Source of the DNA: Dastarcus helophoroides | Taxonomy: Eukaryota; Arthropoda; Insecta; Coleoptera; Bothrideridae | Reading direction: 5' to 3' | Length of the DNA: 64,000 nucleotides | NCBI GenBank assembly: GCA_028583605.1 | Contig: CM053336.1 | Coordinates: 21,189,004 to 21,253,003, forward strand | Shown: positions 33,333 through 44,899 of the stretch, in pieces | Position numbering within the stretch: the first letter of the stretch is position 1 | Layout of the letters: every line of letters begins with the position of its first letter | Notes under the pieces: generated by a model | What the model was told of the DNA's origin: nothing | Database searches by the model: none | Seen by the model: only the letters and a program-made list of their open reading frames with translations | Position numbers and translations under genes: made by a program

Positions 33333-35160
33333 ATTTCGAGAAACATTTCAATTTTGGAAAAATATCGAAGTTTTCACAAAAAGTTGAACTTTTGAAAAAA
33401 GATGGAAAAAACATCAAATGCTGAAATAAGCCACAAATTGGAAAATTTCAAAAAATCGCAATTTAAAAAAAAAATCAAATTTTCAAAAAAGGTGAAAATT
33501 CTCGGAAAATGATCGAATTTCTCCAAATTACTACACAAAAGTCGAAACTCTGAGAAAAAAACAAAATTTTCGAAAAAAACAAACCTTTCGAAAAAAAGCA
33601 GAATTAAAAAAAAATGTTAATACTTTGAAAAGTAGTAAAAAGTTTGAACAAAAGTGGACATTTTCGAAAAGGTTTTCAAAAAAGAACCAAAATTTTGAAA
33701 AGATCCAAAATTTGAGAAAGAAGCTTTGTGTCAAAATTTTTACATTAGGTTGAAATTTTGAAAAAAAGGGAGAAATTTTCCAGAAAAATCAAATTCTGAA
33801 AAAGTTATATAGCTTTTGAGAAAAAGTCAAAATTTTGGCGATAAAAGGCCGTTTTCAAAATAGTTGAAAATTCTGAAAAAGGTTCGAAAATATTTAAGAT
33901 GTCGAAATTTTGAGAAAAATGCAATATTTTAAAAGAGTGCAAATTAAAAAAAACGAACTTTTTAAATAAAAGCTTAGTTTAATATACAAAAGTTGAGACT
34001 TCGAGTAAAAGTCGAGACTTCGAGTAATAGTCCAAACTTTTGAAAAAAAGTTGCAATTTTTAAAAAAGTTGCAATTTTTAAAAAAGTTAACAAAACTTTG
34101 AGAAATTGTCAAAAGTTGGATCAAGGTGGAAATTAAAAAAAAAGGGTAAACGTTTTCAAAAGTCAGTTTTTCAACATGATCAACTTTATAGAAATTTTTT
34201 TCTATAATTTTTCTCAAAACTTTGAATGAAATCGCAGTTTTGAGAAAAGATTGAAATTTTGTGTAAATATTGTCAAAAAATTCAGAAACTAAATTAAATT
34301 CCTAAAGGAAGGCGAAACTGAAAAAGTCTTGCGATTAAAAAAATAAAGTAAATAAACATTTGAAGGAAGTGGAAACTAAAAAAAAAAAAATGAAAACATT
34401 TGATATTTGAAGTTTTCAAAATACGAAGATTAAGTGCTTAAAAAAAGTCGAAAAATGTTTAAGAATTTTCAATAAAAATCGATGGCACTTTTCAAAAAAG
34501 TCATCATTGTTAATAATTTTTTAGAAAAAGTAAAAATTTTGAAAAAGGACGGATAAAAAAAGCAAACACTCGAGAGAGTCGATATTTGTAAAAGTTGAAA
34601 CTTACAAAAAATTCAATTATTGACAAAGAATTGAAATGTTTTGAAAAAATCGGATTTAAAAACAGTCAGATTTGCAAAAAATTGAAATTTCGAGCCGAAC
34701 TTTTGAAAAATAGTCAACATTTTCAAAAATGAGGTCAGACATTCAAAAAAGTTGAAATTTCCGAAAAACTTCAAAACTATGTAATAACTTCGCAATATCT
34801 AAAAAAATTTGAAATATTGAAAAGAAAATTTTCAAAAAGATGAAAATTTCAAAAAAGAAAATTTTTAACGATGACAAAATTTATACAAAAGGTAAAAAGT
34901 TCAAAAAATCAAAATATATCCAAATAAGGCAGAATTTTGAAGAATTTGGAGAAGTTGAAATTTTAAAAAAGACAAACTTTTGAAAAAATTCGAAATTTTC
35001 AAATTTAGTCAAAATTAAAAAAAAAGGAATTTTGGTCGAACGACAAAAGATCGACTTTGTGAAAAAAGTGGGTATTTTAATAAGTCGAGATTTTCGAAAT
35101 AAATCGAAATGTTTAATAAAAATTGAATTCTTCAAAAAAGTCGGGAATTTCAACAAAGTG
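33333..35160. repeat. satellite block, + orientation
   Basis: Degenerate gtcgaaattttgaaaaa satellite with short local duplications, such as the two gagacttcgagtaa copies near 34000 and the ttgcaatttttaaaaaag pair near 34060. Minus-strand frames here (up to 107 residues) are Phe-rich low complexity and are not genes. Confidence 0.7.
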
Positions 35161-35329
35161 ACCTAAGAATCCTTTCTCTTTTTTCATGTCAGCGGGTCAG
35201 CTAGTTATAATCACAGATAATCAAATTAAAACACAATTTAAACAATGCACTGTATACACATACACGTATTCCACGTAGTCAGTTGTAGGGGTGGGGATAT
35301 GTAAGTTAAAATTTAAAATTCTCAGCAAC

Positions 35330-35402
35330 GGTATGGCGCAATGATCGCTTCTTGCTTGATAAGTCACGAGTCACGAGTAACGCGGGTTTAAACCCCGCTG
35401 TC
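35330..35402 (+). repeat. tRNA-like sequence, possible SINE head
   Basis: A near-consensus A box (TGGCGCAATGA, 35334-35344) precedes a T-arm that pairs perfectly: GCGGG (35382-35386), loop TTTAAAC, CCCGC (35394-35398). Its B-box-like core is GGTTTAAACC. A 3-bp anticodon stem with a 7-base loop (35351-35363) is possible. The acceptor stem does not pair and the variable region has a tcacgag tandem duplication. This is therefore not a functional tRNA; it is either a decayed pseudo-tRNA or the head of a tRNA-derived SINE. Confidence 0.35.
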
Positions 35403-35507
35403 AAACACTCAGTTTTTTAATTTTATACTCGTATTTTTCGGAGATACTGTTAACATTGAGCATGTAAGCATTACCCTGTTAACATTGAGCATGTTGGTAA
35501 CGCAAAT

Positions 35508-35567
35508 TAGCATGTTGGTGACGCGAAACTATAAGTTTTCCCGCTATCAAAAATCACTGAGCGCGTC
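35508..35567. repeat. second copy of the dispersed repeat at 13388-13438
   Basis: Shares agcatgttggtga.gcgaaac.ataag and tcaaaaatcact.agcg with 13388-13438, and its tail with 14262-14300. A shorter gcatgttggtaacgc word lies just before it (about 35489). The family is unrecognised. Confidence 0.5.
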
Positions 35568-35734
35568 TAAAGACCTCACTTCAATAATAAGCTACGTTGT
35601 TTGCGCATCCTTGCACCAACTTTTTTGTTGCAACAAACGAACGGTTGTAATGCAAAAAAAAAGCGACAGAACTTTGTTATTCAAGAGCAAATTACTCGCG
35701 TATGACCGATGGTTAATTTAACCGCCTTATTGAC

Positions 35735-36338
35735 TGACACCCACTAAGCGTAAATCGAACATCTTCACGCTTAAATAGTCGTTTCCAATTCGCGAATTGT
35801 TGGTCTATAAAGTCGGTCTTTCCGGTCGATCGCTTCGTTCGTCTCGATTTAATAAATTCGCATCCTCTAAACTCTAAACAAACACTCCTATCGTGCTATC
35901 TAACTTTGAACGTCTAATGTCAGCTGGTCTAATCTGTGACGTAATTTCAAAAACGGTAGGGAGTTATGGAATTGGATGTTGTATGCTACTGGCTACTGAT
36001 TTTAGTCTTATCTCGGCACGGAATCGGCCTGATGCCGACGTCCGAACTCTAAACGCCGGTGCCCGGGCCGATTTTTCGAAGGAAAAAGTTCGCTGTGGCG
36101 TAGAATTTGTTGTTGTTTTGCCAGTTGGAACCGTTAATAGTGTATTATGCCTGTGATGATTTGTGGTGGAGTTAATTATTTTGTCGCACTGTTTACGGGT
36201 TTGTTATTGTTGTTATTTTTATTGCGGAAATGCATTTGGAAGTGCGCTTCCAGCTCCCGGGTTCTTAGTTACTTGTAGATGGTTTAATTTGTTGGTGTCC
36301 CTGGAAGTTGCCCTGAAATTGTTGAAGACCAAGATTTT
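35735..36338 (+). promoter_or_regulatory. unique region with promoter-like and polyadenylation-like words
   Basis: A comparatively GC-rich stretch without satellite. It contains tataaag (about 35806), an aataaa about 55 bp later, and then a C/T/A-rich leader. That order fits either a decayed LTR or a promoter with a 5' leader. An 87-residue frame at 35893-36156 has normal composition (RNRPDADVRTLNAGARADFS...) but no recognised domain and no clear splice pair. I make no functional call. Confidence 0.3.
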
Positions 36339-36346
36339 GACTAGGT

Positions 36347-36545
36347 CAGTGGCGGATTAAATGTTGATAACGCCCCCTAGATAAATTTTGCATGGGCTCA
36401 TCACTTTAACGACTAAATAAAAATTGATGTGCTCCAAGTTATTTTTGATGACTAAAAAAAGGTTATGCGTTCTCGCGTGCGCCCCCGGGTGGCCTCGTGC
36501 CCATAGGCACGTGCCTAGTTTGACCTAATGTATAATCCGCCACTG
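36347..36545. mobile_element. hAT-type MITE with 8-bp duplication
   Basis: Inverted termini CAGTGGCGGATTA and TAATCCGCCACTG enclose 199 bp with no reading frame. Flanks are gactaggt (36339-36346) and gactagat (36546-36553), matching at 7 of 8 positions and fitting the nnCTAGnn hAT target preference. Confidence 0.88.
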
Positions 36546-36648
36546 GACTAGATTGAGAACTAAAATTGTCAATGAAAAAATTTTACGTTTATTAATTTTA
36601 TTTGAATCTCAAAAAAAATTAACAGTATTCAATTATTAGATAGTATAC

Positions 36649-36735
36649 AGTAGACCGTCCTTTATTTGAACTAATTGGGACCAAAGGTAATCCATTTGTT
36701 CGGATAATGTATCTTGCATAAAAAATAGTGGGAAT
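36649..36735 (+). mobile_element. Tigger/pogo-like left terminus
   Basis: The segment tacagtagaccgtcctttat, then gaactaattgggacc, then ttgttcggataatg, is typical of pogo/Tigger (Tc1/mariner superfamily) ends, which insert at TA. Satellite starts immediately inside it. A possible distant right end (cggataaacgacggttaa) lies at about 45222-45243, beyond the whole satellite block. Confidence 0.55.
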
Positions 36736-36804
36736 TAAAAAAAGCCCGAAAATTGTAAAAAAAAGGATAGTTAAAAAAGTCCGAATTTCCAAAAGTATAT
36801 TTTC

Positions 36805-37890
36805 AAGAAAATTTAAAAGTTAAAGAAAAATCAAAAATGTGAAATCAGTTTTGAAAAATGTTGAAGTCACTGACAGTTAAAATTAGTAAAAAAGTTAAAC
36901 ATTTTTTTAATAAGTCAAAATTTTGATAAAGATGTCAACAACTTAAAGAAATTTTCAAAAAAAAATCGTGACGTAAAAACTGAAATTTGAAAAATAGGCC
37001 ACCACGATTTCAAAAATAATTAAAATTTTGAAACATCTCGAGATTTAATGAAAATTGAAAAATGTTCCCAAATTTTTAATAAAGTCAAAATTTTGCAAAA
37101 TGTCGAAATCATCGACAGTTAAAATTTTGAAAAAAAATTGAAATTTTGACCAAAATGTTAAAAACGAATTGACATTTTCAAAAAAACTCGTTATTTAAAA
37201 ACAAAGTTGAAATTTTGAAAAATAGTACAATATTCCAAAAATAGTTCAAATTTGGAAAACAAGTCGAGACTTAAAAAAAATATATTGCCAGGTTTTTACA
37301 AGTCACATTTAAAAAAAATGTAAATATTAAAGAAAAGCCAAAATTACCAGAAAAGTCTCAACCTTTCATAATAGAAAATTTAAAAGTTAAAGAATAATCA
37401 AAAATGTGAAGTCAGTTTTGAAAATTGTTGAAGTCACTGACAGTTAAAATTAGTAAAAAAGTTAAACATTTTTTTAATAAGTCAAAATTTTGATAAAGAT
37501 GTCAACAACTTAAAGAAATTTTCAAAAAAAAATCGTGATTTAAAAACTGAAATTTGAAAAATAGGCCACGACGATTTCAAAAATAATTAAAATTTTGAAA
37601 CATCTCGAGATTTAATGAAAATTGAAAAATGTTCCCAAATTTTTAATAAAGTCAAAATTTTGCAAAATGTCGAAATCATCGACAGTTAAAATTTTGAAAA
37701 AAAATTGAAATTTTGACCAGGATGTTAAAAACGAATTGACATTTTCAAAAAAACTCCTTATTTAAAAACAAAGTTGAAATTTTGAAAAATAGTACAATAT
37801 TCCAAAAATAGTTCAAATTTGGAAAACAAGTCGAGACTTAAAAAAAATATTTTGCCAAGTTTTTACAAGTCACATTTAAAAAAAAATGTA
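36805..37890. repeat. recent tandem duplication, two copies offset by 567 bp
   Basis: The landmark tgacagttaaaattagtaa starts at 36871 and 37438. More than 500 bp around each copy (about 36805-37320 and 37372-37890) appears almost identical, including the irregular words ctcgagatttaatgaaaatt and gaaaaatgttcccaaattt. This is much less diverged than other duplications in the window. Confidence 0.85.
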
Positions 37891-39155
37891 AATATTATCA
37901 GAAAAATCTCGAACTTTTCATGAAGTTGAATTTTTTAAAAATTTTAATTGCCGAAAAAATGAGAATTTTTTTATTGTTTGTTACAAATAAAAAAAATCAC
38001 GATATTCATTTCTTTTACAAACATAACCGCCTAAATTAAAACTTTGATGTTAACTCCCTAAAAGTATTTAAGTATGAATAATTAACAAAATTTTCAACAA
38101 AAATTCTGAAATTCGAAAAAGATGAAGCTTTAAAAAATGTCGATATTATAAAAAAAATATATATTTAAAAAAAAGTCGAAATTTTTGGTGTTTAACTAAT
38201 TTTTAAAAAAAGTTGAAATTTAAGATGACATAGTTTTTAAAAGAATTCAAAATTTGTTCAAAAACGAAATTTAAGAAAAAGTCAAATTTTCGTAAAAGTC
38301 GAAATAGGTCTAAAATTTGAAAAGCAGACAAATATTTTTAAAAAAATAACGAAATATTTAATAAAGTCCAAATTTTTGAAAATTCTTCGAAATTTTGAAA
38401 ATTTTCATAATAAGTTAAAATTTTTAATAAGTTTTGAAAAAAGTGGAGATTTTCGACGATTCTAAATTTAAAAAGATTTCAGATTTTGAAAAACAATTAA
38501 AAATCTCCAAATTTTGAAAAGTATCGATCGAAATTTTCAAAAAAATCGTAATTTTTGAAACGTCGTGTAGTAATTTAATTAAAAGATAAATTGTAATTTA
38601 TAAAGTAAACATTTTCAAAACAGATCGAAATTTTGAAGTTTAGAAAATTTTTAAAAAAAGTCAAAATATTGAAAAAAGAATAAATTTTCGAAAGTCGAAA
38701 TTTTGAAAAAATGAGTATTTTGGGAAAAACAATAATTTTTGATGGGTGGTTTAAATTTTGAGAAAAAAAGTTGAACATAATTTTAATAGTCCAACTTTTT
38801 CGTTGGAAATTATCAAAAAACAATTAAAATTTCGTAAAAATGTCGAAATTTTTGAAAAATATTGAATTTCAAAAGAAGTCTAATTTTTGGAAAAAAGGCT
38901 GAATTGTGGATACTAGTAGAGAATTTAAAAAACAAAATTTTAATGAATGTCCAACTTGCAAAAAACTCGATATTAAAAAAAAAATAAGAACTTTCGAAGA
39001 GCGGACGTTTTGAAAAAAATGTCAACATTTACAAAAAAGCCAAGATTTTCAACAAAAACCTAAATTTAGAAGACATAACTAAAAGTCTAAAATTTCAAAA
39101 AAAGTAATTTTGAAAAATGTCTAAATCATTACAGTTAAAATTTTAAAAATTGAAA
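37891..39155. repeat. satellite block sharing a 700-bp segment with 47735-48480
   Basis: From about 37980 (tcacgatattcatttctttta, cataaccgcctaaatt, aactccctaaaag) to about 38660 the sequence parallels 47755-48470 in direct orientation, about 9.77 kb away. The rest is ordinary satellite. Confidence 0.7.
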
Positions 39156-39157
39156 TA

Positions 39158-39338
39158 CAGTCAAAACCGGATATAACATCGTTTACAACGACGCATCGGT
39201 TATTACGACTAAATGTCAAGGTCCCCGCCGATTATTTTAAAAGCTAACTGTACTGCTGTTATATTGCTTATAACAACTACCGGTTACAGCGTCCGTAATT
39301 TATGGTCCCTTCAATGTCGTTATATCCGGTTTCAACTG
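39158..39338. mobile_element. pogo/Tigger-type MITE in a TA site
   Basis: A 181-bp element with inverted ends CAGTCAAAACCGGATATAAC and GTTATATCCGGTTTCAACTG. TA lies at 39156-39157 and 39339-39340. No coding capacity. It interrupts the satellite. Confidence 0.85.
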
Positions 39339-39345
39339 TACATAT

Positions 39346-39684
39346 CTTGTCCCCTGAAACCAAGGAGTATTTCTCTGAAGATGATAAAAAATTTTAATGT
39401 CGAAGTATTAAAAAAATCGAAATTTCCAAAAAAGTGAAATTTTCAAAAATGTGAAATTTTCAGAAAAGTCGAAATTTCCAAAAAAGTCGAATTCTTCAGA
39501 AAAAAATCGAATTTTTCAGAAGGAGGTACAAACAATTTCAAAAACAGTCAACATTTCCAGGAAAAATCGAAATTTTCATAAAAAAAATCTAGAGCATCTC
39601 TCTGAAGATGATAGTTCGGCTATCGAAACGGGTTAGAGCAACCTCTGTTGTGTTTTTTCATCTTTCTTGGTTTTAGGGGACAAG
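39346..39684. mobile_element. small inverted-repeat unit with hammerhead-like motif
   Basis: cttgtcccctgaaaccaag (39346-39364) is inverted at 39666-39684 (cttggttttaggggacaag) with one mismatch. Inside are satellite motifs and two direct copies of a tctctgaagatgat word (about 39369 and 39599). The second belongs to a hammerhead-like motif at 39598-39638. The family is not recognised. Confidence 0.5.
39598..39638 (+). ncRNA. degenerate hammerhead-ribozyme-like motif
   Basis: The order CTCT (stem I), CTGAAGA (core, matching CUGANGA), GATAG/CTATC (stem II, preceded by one extra T), GAAA, a one-pair stem III, triplet GTT and AGAG (stem I) can be read. The bulged T before stem II and the minimal stem III make activity doubtful. 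The same module, ctgaagatg...cgaaacg, is also widespread in retroelement tails for other reasons. Confidence 0.35.
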
Positions 39685-41800
39685 ATTTGTATTTCAAGTT
39701 TTGAAGATAAGCAAGGACCAGTCCGTTCCATCAAAGTTAAAATTTTCAAAAAAAGTTGAAGTTTTGACAAAGATGTCAATTACTTGAAGGAATCGACATT
39801 TTCAAAAAAACTCGTCGCTTAAAAAAAGCTGATATTTTCAAAAAGAAGTCGACGTTTTGACTAATATGTCATAAACTTTTAAAAAAATCGAGATTTTCAA
39901 AAAGAATCGCGACTAAAAAAAATTGAATTTTGAAAAATGAGTTAAATTATTAAAAATGATTAAAATTTTAAAAATATGTCGAGATTTAAAAAAAAGAATG
40001 TTCCTGAAATTTTAAAAAAGCCGAAATTTTGAAAAATATCGAAATCATTGACAGTCAAAAATTTTCAAAAAAAAATGACTAAAATGTCAACAACTTCAAG
40101 GAATCGACATTTACAAAAAATCGTTTAAAAAAAAATAAATTTTCAAAAATGGGGCAAGTTTTAAAAAAATAGTTAAAATTTGAAATCGAGACCTAAAGAA
40201 ATGATTGAAGAATGTTCCCGAATTTTTAAAAATGCCAAAATTTCGAAAAATGTCAAAATCATTCACAGTTGAAATTTCCAAAAAAGTTAAAGTTTTGACC
40301 AAAATGTCAAAAACTTGAAGAAATCAACATTAAAAAAACTCGTCGTTTTAGAAAAATTTAAATTTTCAAAAAAAGTCGAAATTTTGACAAAAAAGTTTTT
40401 GACAAAGATGTCAAAAACTTTAAAAAATCCAGATTTAAAAAAATCGTGATAAAAAAATTGAAACTTTGAAAAGTGGGCCAATTTTAAAAAATACTTAAGG
40501 GCCTGAAAACATGTCGAGGCTTAAAAAAAATTGAAAAATGTTCCCAAATTTTTAAAAAAGTCAAAATTTTGAAAATTGTCGAAATCATTGACAGTCAAAA
40601 TTTTTTCAAAAATTGAAATTTTGACAAAAAAGTTTTTGACAAAGATGTCTAAAACTTTAAAAAATTCGAGATTTAAAAAGAAATCGTGATTAAAAAATTG
40701 AAATTTTGAAAAATGAGTTATGGTTTCAGAAATAGTTAAAATTTTGAGATCATGTCGAGATTCAAAAAAAAGAGAAATGTTCCCAAATTTTTAAAAAAGG
40801 CGTAATTTTGAAAATTGTCTAAATCATTGACAGTTGAAAATTTCTAAAAAAGTTGAAATTTTGACCAAAATGTCGAAAACTTATAGGAATCGACATTTTC
40901 AAAAAAACTCGCTATTGTAAAAAAAAGTCGAAATTTTGAAAAATAGTACAAGATTCCAAAAATAGTTAAAATTTGGAAAAAAATTTCGAGATTAAAAAAA
41001 ATATGTTGCCAAGTTTTAAAAAAAGTCGAATTTTTAGAAAATGTAAATATTGAAGAAAAACTAAAATAATCAGAAAAATCTATCTTACCAAAAATTTTTA
41101 AAAAATAAAAATTTCTTAGAAAAAATAAAAATTTTTCATAGATGAAATTTTCAGGAAGAAGTAGAACATTTTTTTTAAAAGTTTGACTTTTTAATCGGAA
41201 ACTATCAAAAACAATTAATAAGAAAGAATGTCGAAATTTTCAAAAAAATTAGAATTTGGAAGCAGTCGAATTTTCGGAAAAACGGTTAAATTGTGGAAAC
41301 TAGTAAAGAATTTAAAAAAATCGATATTTTAAAGTAAATCCACCTTGCAAAAAACTTTACATTTTCAAAAAAAGTATGAACTTTCAATGAGCGTAACTGT
41401 GATAATAAAATTCGAAATTTTAGAGTTTAATTTTTAAGAGCGTCGACATTTTCAACAGTGAAGTCGGAAGTTTGACAATATTTTGTAATTTTTAAAAAGT
41501 CGAAAATTAAAAAAAAGTAGTCTAAATTCAAAAAGGAATACATCTTGGAAAATATCGAAAATGTTGTCCAAGTAACTTAAAATAAATTGAAATTTTGAAC
41601 ATCGGGTTTCAAAAAAGTGCGAAATTTTAAAAAATGTCGAAGTAAAAAATTTGACATTTTAAGATGAAACTTTTCGAAAATAAGGCAAAATCAAAGGTCA
41701 TTTAAAAAAGAATTTTGAAAAATGTCGATATTATCAAAGAAGAAATAAATAAAGCTTTAAATAAATTCTAAAATTTTGAATAGAGTCGATACTTTCGAAG
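39685..41800. repeat. satellite block
   Basis: Plus-orientation satellite with recurring sub-blocks built on gaaatcattgacagt, atgttcccaaatttttaa and gacattttcaaaaaaactcg (near 39790, 40020, 40260, 40580 and 40810). These relate it to the 567-bp duplication. No genes. Confidence 0.65.
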
Positions 41801-44800
41801 TCAGAATTTTCAAAATTTTGTTTTTTAAGATATTTGGAATTTTTTGAAAAATGCGCCTTTTTAGGTTTTTCAATTTTTTTGTAAAATGTTGGTTCTTGTT
41901 TCAAACTTTGGAATTTTCGAGTCAGAATTTTCAAAAAATTAAATTTGCAAAAAATGTAAACTTTGGAAATCAGAAATTTTCAAAAACAAAATGGAAATAT
42001 TCAAAAAACTGGAAATGGTTAGAAAAATTGGAAATTTAAGAAATAAAACAAAATTTCAAAAAATCAAATACTGAAAAATAGTCAAAAACTGTAAAAATTG
42101 TGAAATTTTGAAAAAAGTAAAAATTTCCAAAACAAGTTAAAAACGGTAAAAGGCACAGGTTTTAGAAAATTCTTTTGCCAACTTAATGGCGTTTTCAACA
42201 ACGAAAAATGTGCATATTTAATTTCTAAAAAGTCAAAAACTGCAAAAATTGTGAAAGTTTGAAACAAAAACCAACATTTTTCAAAAAAATTGAAAACCTA
42301 AAAAGGCGCAATTTTCAAAAAATTCCAAATATTTTAAAATACAAAATGTTGAAAATGTAGTGACGCCCATTTATAACGAATCTCAAAAGACCAAATAAAT
42401 CTTTTTTTGAGCTAAGTTCTATATTTTTTGGTACAAAATTTTCAAAAATTAAAAAAAAATCGAATTTTTTGATAAAGTTCAACTTTGCCAGTAGATGAAT
42501 TTTGGAAAAATACGACATTTCTAAAAGCCGCAGTTTTTAAAACTAGTTGACATTTTGAAGAAAATGGTGAAACTTTTAATGAAAAAATCGAAATTTTAGA
42601 ACTGAAATTTTTAAAAAGGTCCACATTTTCAACAGAAGTAAATGTTTTCGGAAAAGGTCGGAACTTGAAAATATTTCGTAATTTTTAAAAGTCGAAATTT
42701 TAAAAAATAGTCGTAAATTCCGAAAAATTTCGTAATTTTTAAAAGAGGCCCCACATTTTGGAAAAATATCGAAAATTCTATCTCAAATAATTTAAAATTA
42801 AAATTTTGAAAGTCAGATTTTTAATAAAAATCGAAATTTAGAAAAAAATTCGAAACTTACAAAAGTCGAATTTTTAAGAGTCAAAACTTTCAAACGGAGT
42901 TAAAATTGTGAAGCAATTCGAAAATTGAAAGAAGAATCGAACTTTTGAAGAAATGCGGAATTTTTTGGAACGTTCGAAGTTTTCGAAAAAGTCGAATCTT
43001 CAAAGTGAAATTCAGAATTTTTAAAATTTTAAAAAGTTCCAATTTTGAAGGTAAGCTTTTTTTAAATCGAAATTAAAAAAAAAATGTCGAGACTTACAAA
43101 AGTCGAATTTTTAGAGTCATAATTTTCAAAAGGAGTTAAAATTGTGAAGCAGTTCGAAAATTGAAAGAAGAAATGTGGACATTTTTGGAACGTTCAAAGT
43201 TTTCGAAAAAGTCGAATCTTCAAAGTGAAATTTAGAATTTTTAAAATTTTGAAAAGTTCAAATTAAAAAAAAACTTTGAAAAGAAATCAGTTTTGAAATA
43301 ATTTTAAATTTTCAAAAAATTCGAAATTTGCAAAAAATAAACTGAAAACTTAAAAACAGTTTTTCTAAAAAGTCAAAATCTCCAAAAAAAAATCTAAATT
43401 TACGTAAAAATGTCAACTTTGGAAATTAGAAAATTTCAAAAACAAAATGGATAATTTAAAAAAATAGAAATGTTAGGAAAAATCGAAACTTAAAGAAATC
43501 CAAAAAATTTCAAAAAATTAAATTCTGAAAAATAGTCATAATCTCTAAAAGTCGTGAAGTTTTGAAAAAAAAATCAAAATTTTCCAAAAAAAATTCATAA
43601 ACTTAGAGGCGCAATTTTCTGACTTAAAGACGTTCCTAAAAAAATGTACATATTTAATCTTTAAAAAGTCAAAAAGCTGGAAAATACCTAAAAACTTCGA
43701 AAATGGTGAATTTTTTAACAAAAGTCAACATTTCCCAAAAAATTCAAAAATTAAATCAGGCGAAAATTAAAAAATTTCTAAATATTTTAAAAAACAAAAT
43801 TTTGAAAATGTGCTGACGTCCATTGATAACGAATCTTAAGGGGCCGAATAAATCGGTTTTATAAGCGAAGTGCTATATTTTTTAAAACAAAATTGTCAAA
43901 ATATTTCGAAAATTTTGAAAAAAATTAAAATCTTTGAAAAGAATCAAATTTCGTAGTAGATAAATTTTGAAGAAATATTGAAATTTTTAGCAGTCCAAAA
44001 TTTCAAAAAAGTTAAATTTTGGAGAAAATGGCGAGACTGGTAACAAAAGTCGAAAGTTTTTACAAACGTCAACATTTTCAACAGAAGTGAAGTTGGAAGT
44101 TTGAAAAATTTCGCAATTTTTAAACAAGCCCAAATTTAAAAAAATACTCCAAAATTTCAAAAAAGGTTTACATTTTGGAAAAATATCGAAACATTTTTTC
44201 AAGTAATTTAAATTAAATTGACATTTTGGAAGTCAGTGTTTCAAACAACGTAGTTTAAAAAAAATGCAGAAACCCAATTCGAAATCTTAATGTCAACACT
44301 TAAAAAAAGTTAAAATTTTGAAGACACTGGAAAATTGAAAAAAGAATTGATCTGTTGAAAATGTGTCGACATTTTTGGAATGATCGAATTTTTTGAAAAG
44401 GTCGAATCTTCAAACACATTGAAAATTTAGAATTTTTGAAATTTTAAAAAAGTTTAAATTTTAAAAAGTTCAAATTAAAAATAAAAACTTTGAAATGAAA
44501 TCAAAGGTTTGAAAGAATCTAAACCTTTCAAAAAATTCGACATTTTCAAAACAACTGAAAGCTTAAGAAAACCAATTTTTCTGGAAAGTTACAATTATTG
44601 TCGAGGTCGATTAAATAAAAAAAAAACAAAATTTTGGACAGAAGTAGAATTTCTTAACAATATCATAAAATTTTGAAAACAGTCGAAAATTTTGACAAAA
44701 GCTAAATTTTGACAAAAGCTAAATTTTGACAAAAGCTAAATTTTGAAAGAAGCTAAATTTTGAAAGAAGCCGAATTTTGCAAACTCTTAGAAACAACATT

Positions 44801-44829
44801 TTCAAAATAAAGTCAAAATGAATTCGAAT
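41801..44829. repeat. satellite with higher-order unit of about 1.45 kb
   Basis: The non-satellite landmark ataacgaatct, embedded in tgacg.ccatt and followed by aataaatc, occurs at about 42374 and 43827 (offset about 1453). Flanking segments match on both sides, such as the ttggaaat.agaaattttcaaaaacaaaatgga words near 41960 and 43420. A nested 235-bp duplication (gttaaaattgtgaagca at 42899 and 43135) lies inside. Near 44700 there is a short perfect tandem run of gctaaattttgacaaaa (about 17 bp). Confidence 0.75.
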
Positions 44830-44899
44830 ACATCCTAGCCCCCCGTGATCTATTTAAGCCCCTCTAGAGAAACGCGCCCCACTGATTGGGAGGCCCCAG
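44830..44899 (-). mobile_element. hAT-like right terminus at the edge of a satellite block
   Basis: The satellite ends in catcctagccccccgtg, then aagcccctctagagaaac, then gcgccccactgattgggagg, then ccccag. This resembles the inverted form of the CAGGGGTTCTCAACC...GGGGCG ends common in hAT non-autonomous elements. A possible left end is not identified with confidence. Confidence 0.45.

Noticed and set aside
35893..36156. 87-residue frame as a host gene
   Set aside because: No domain, no splice pair or start context I can defend; reported only as an unresolved region.
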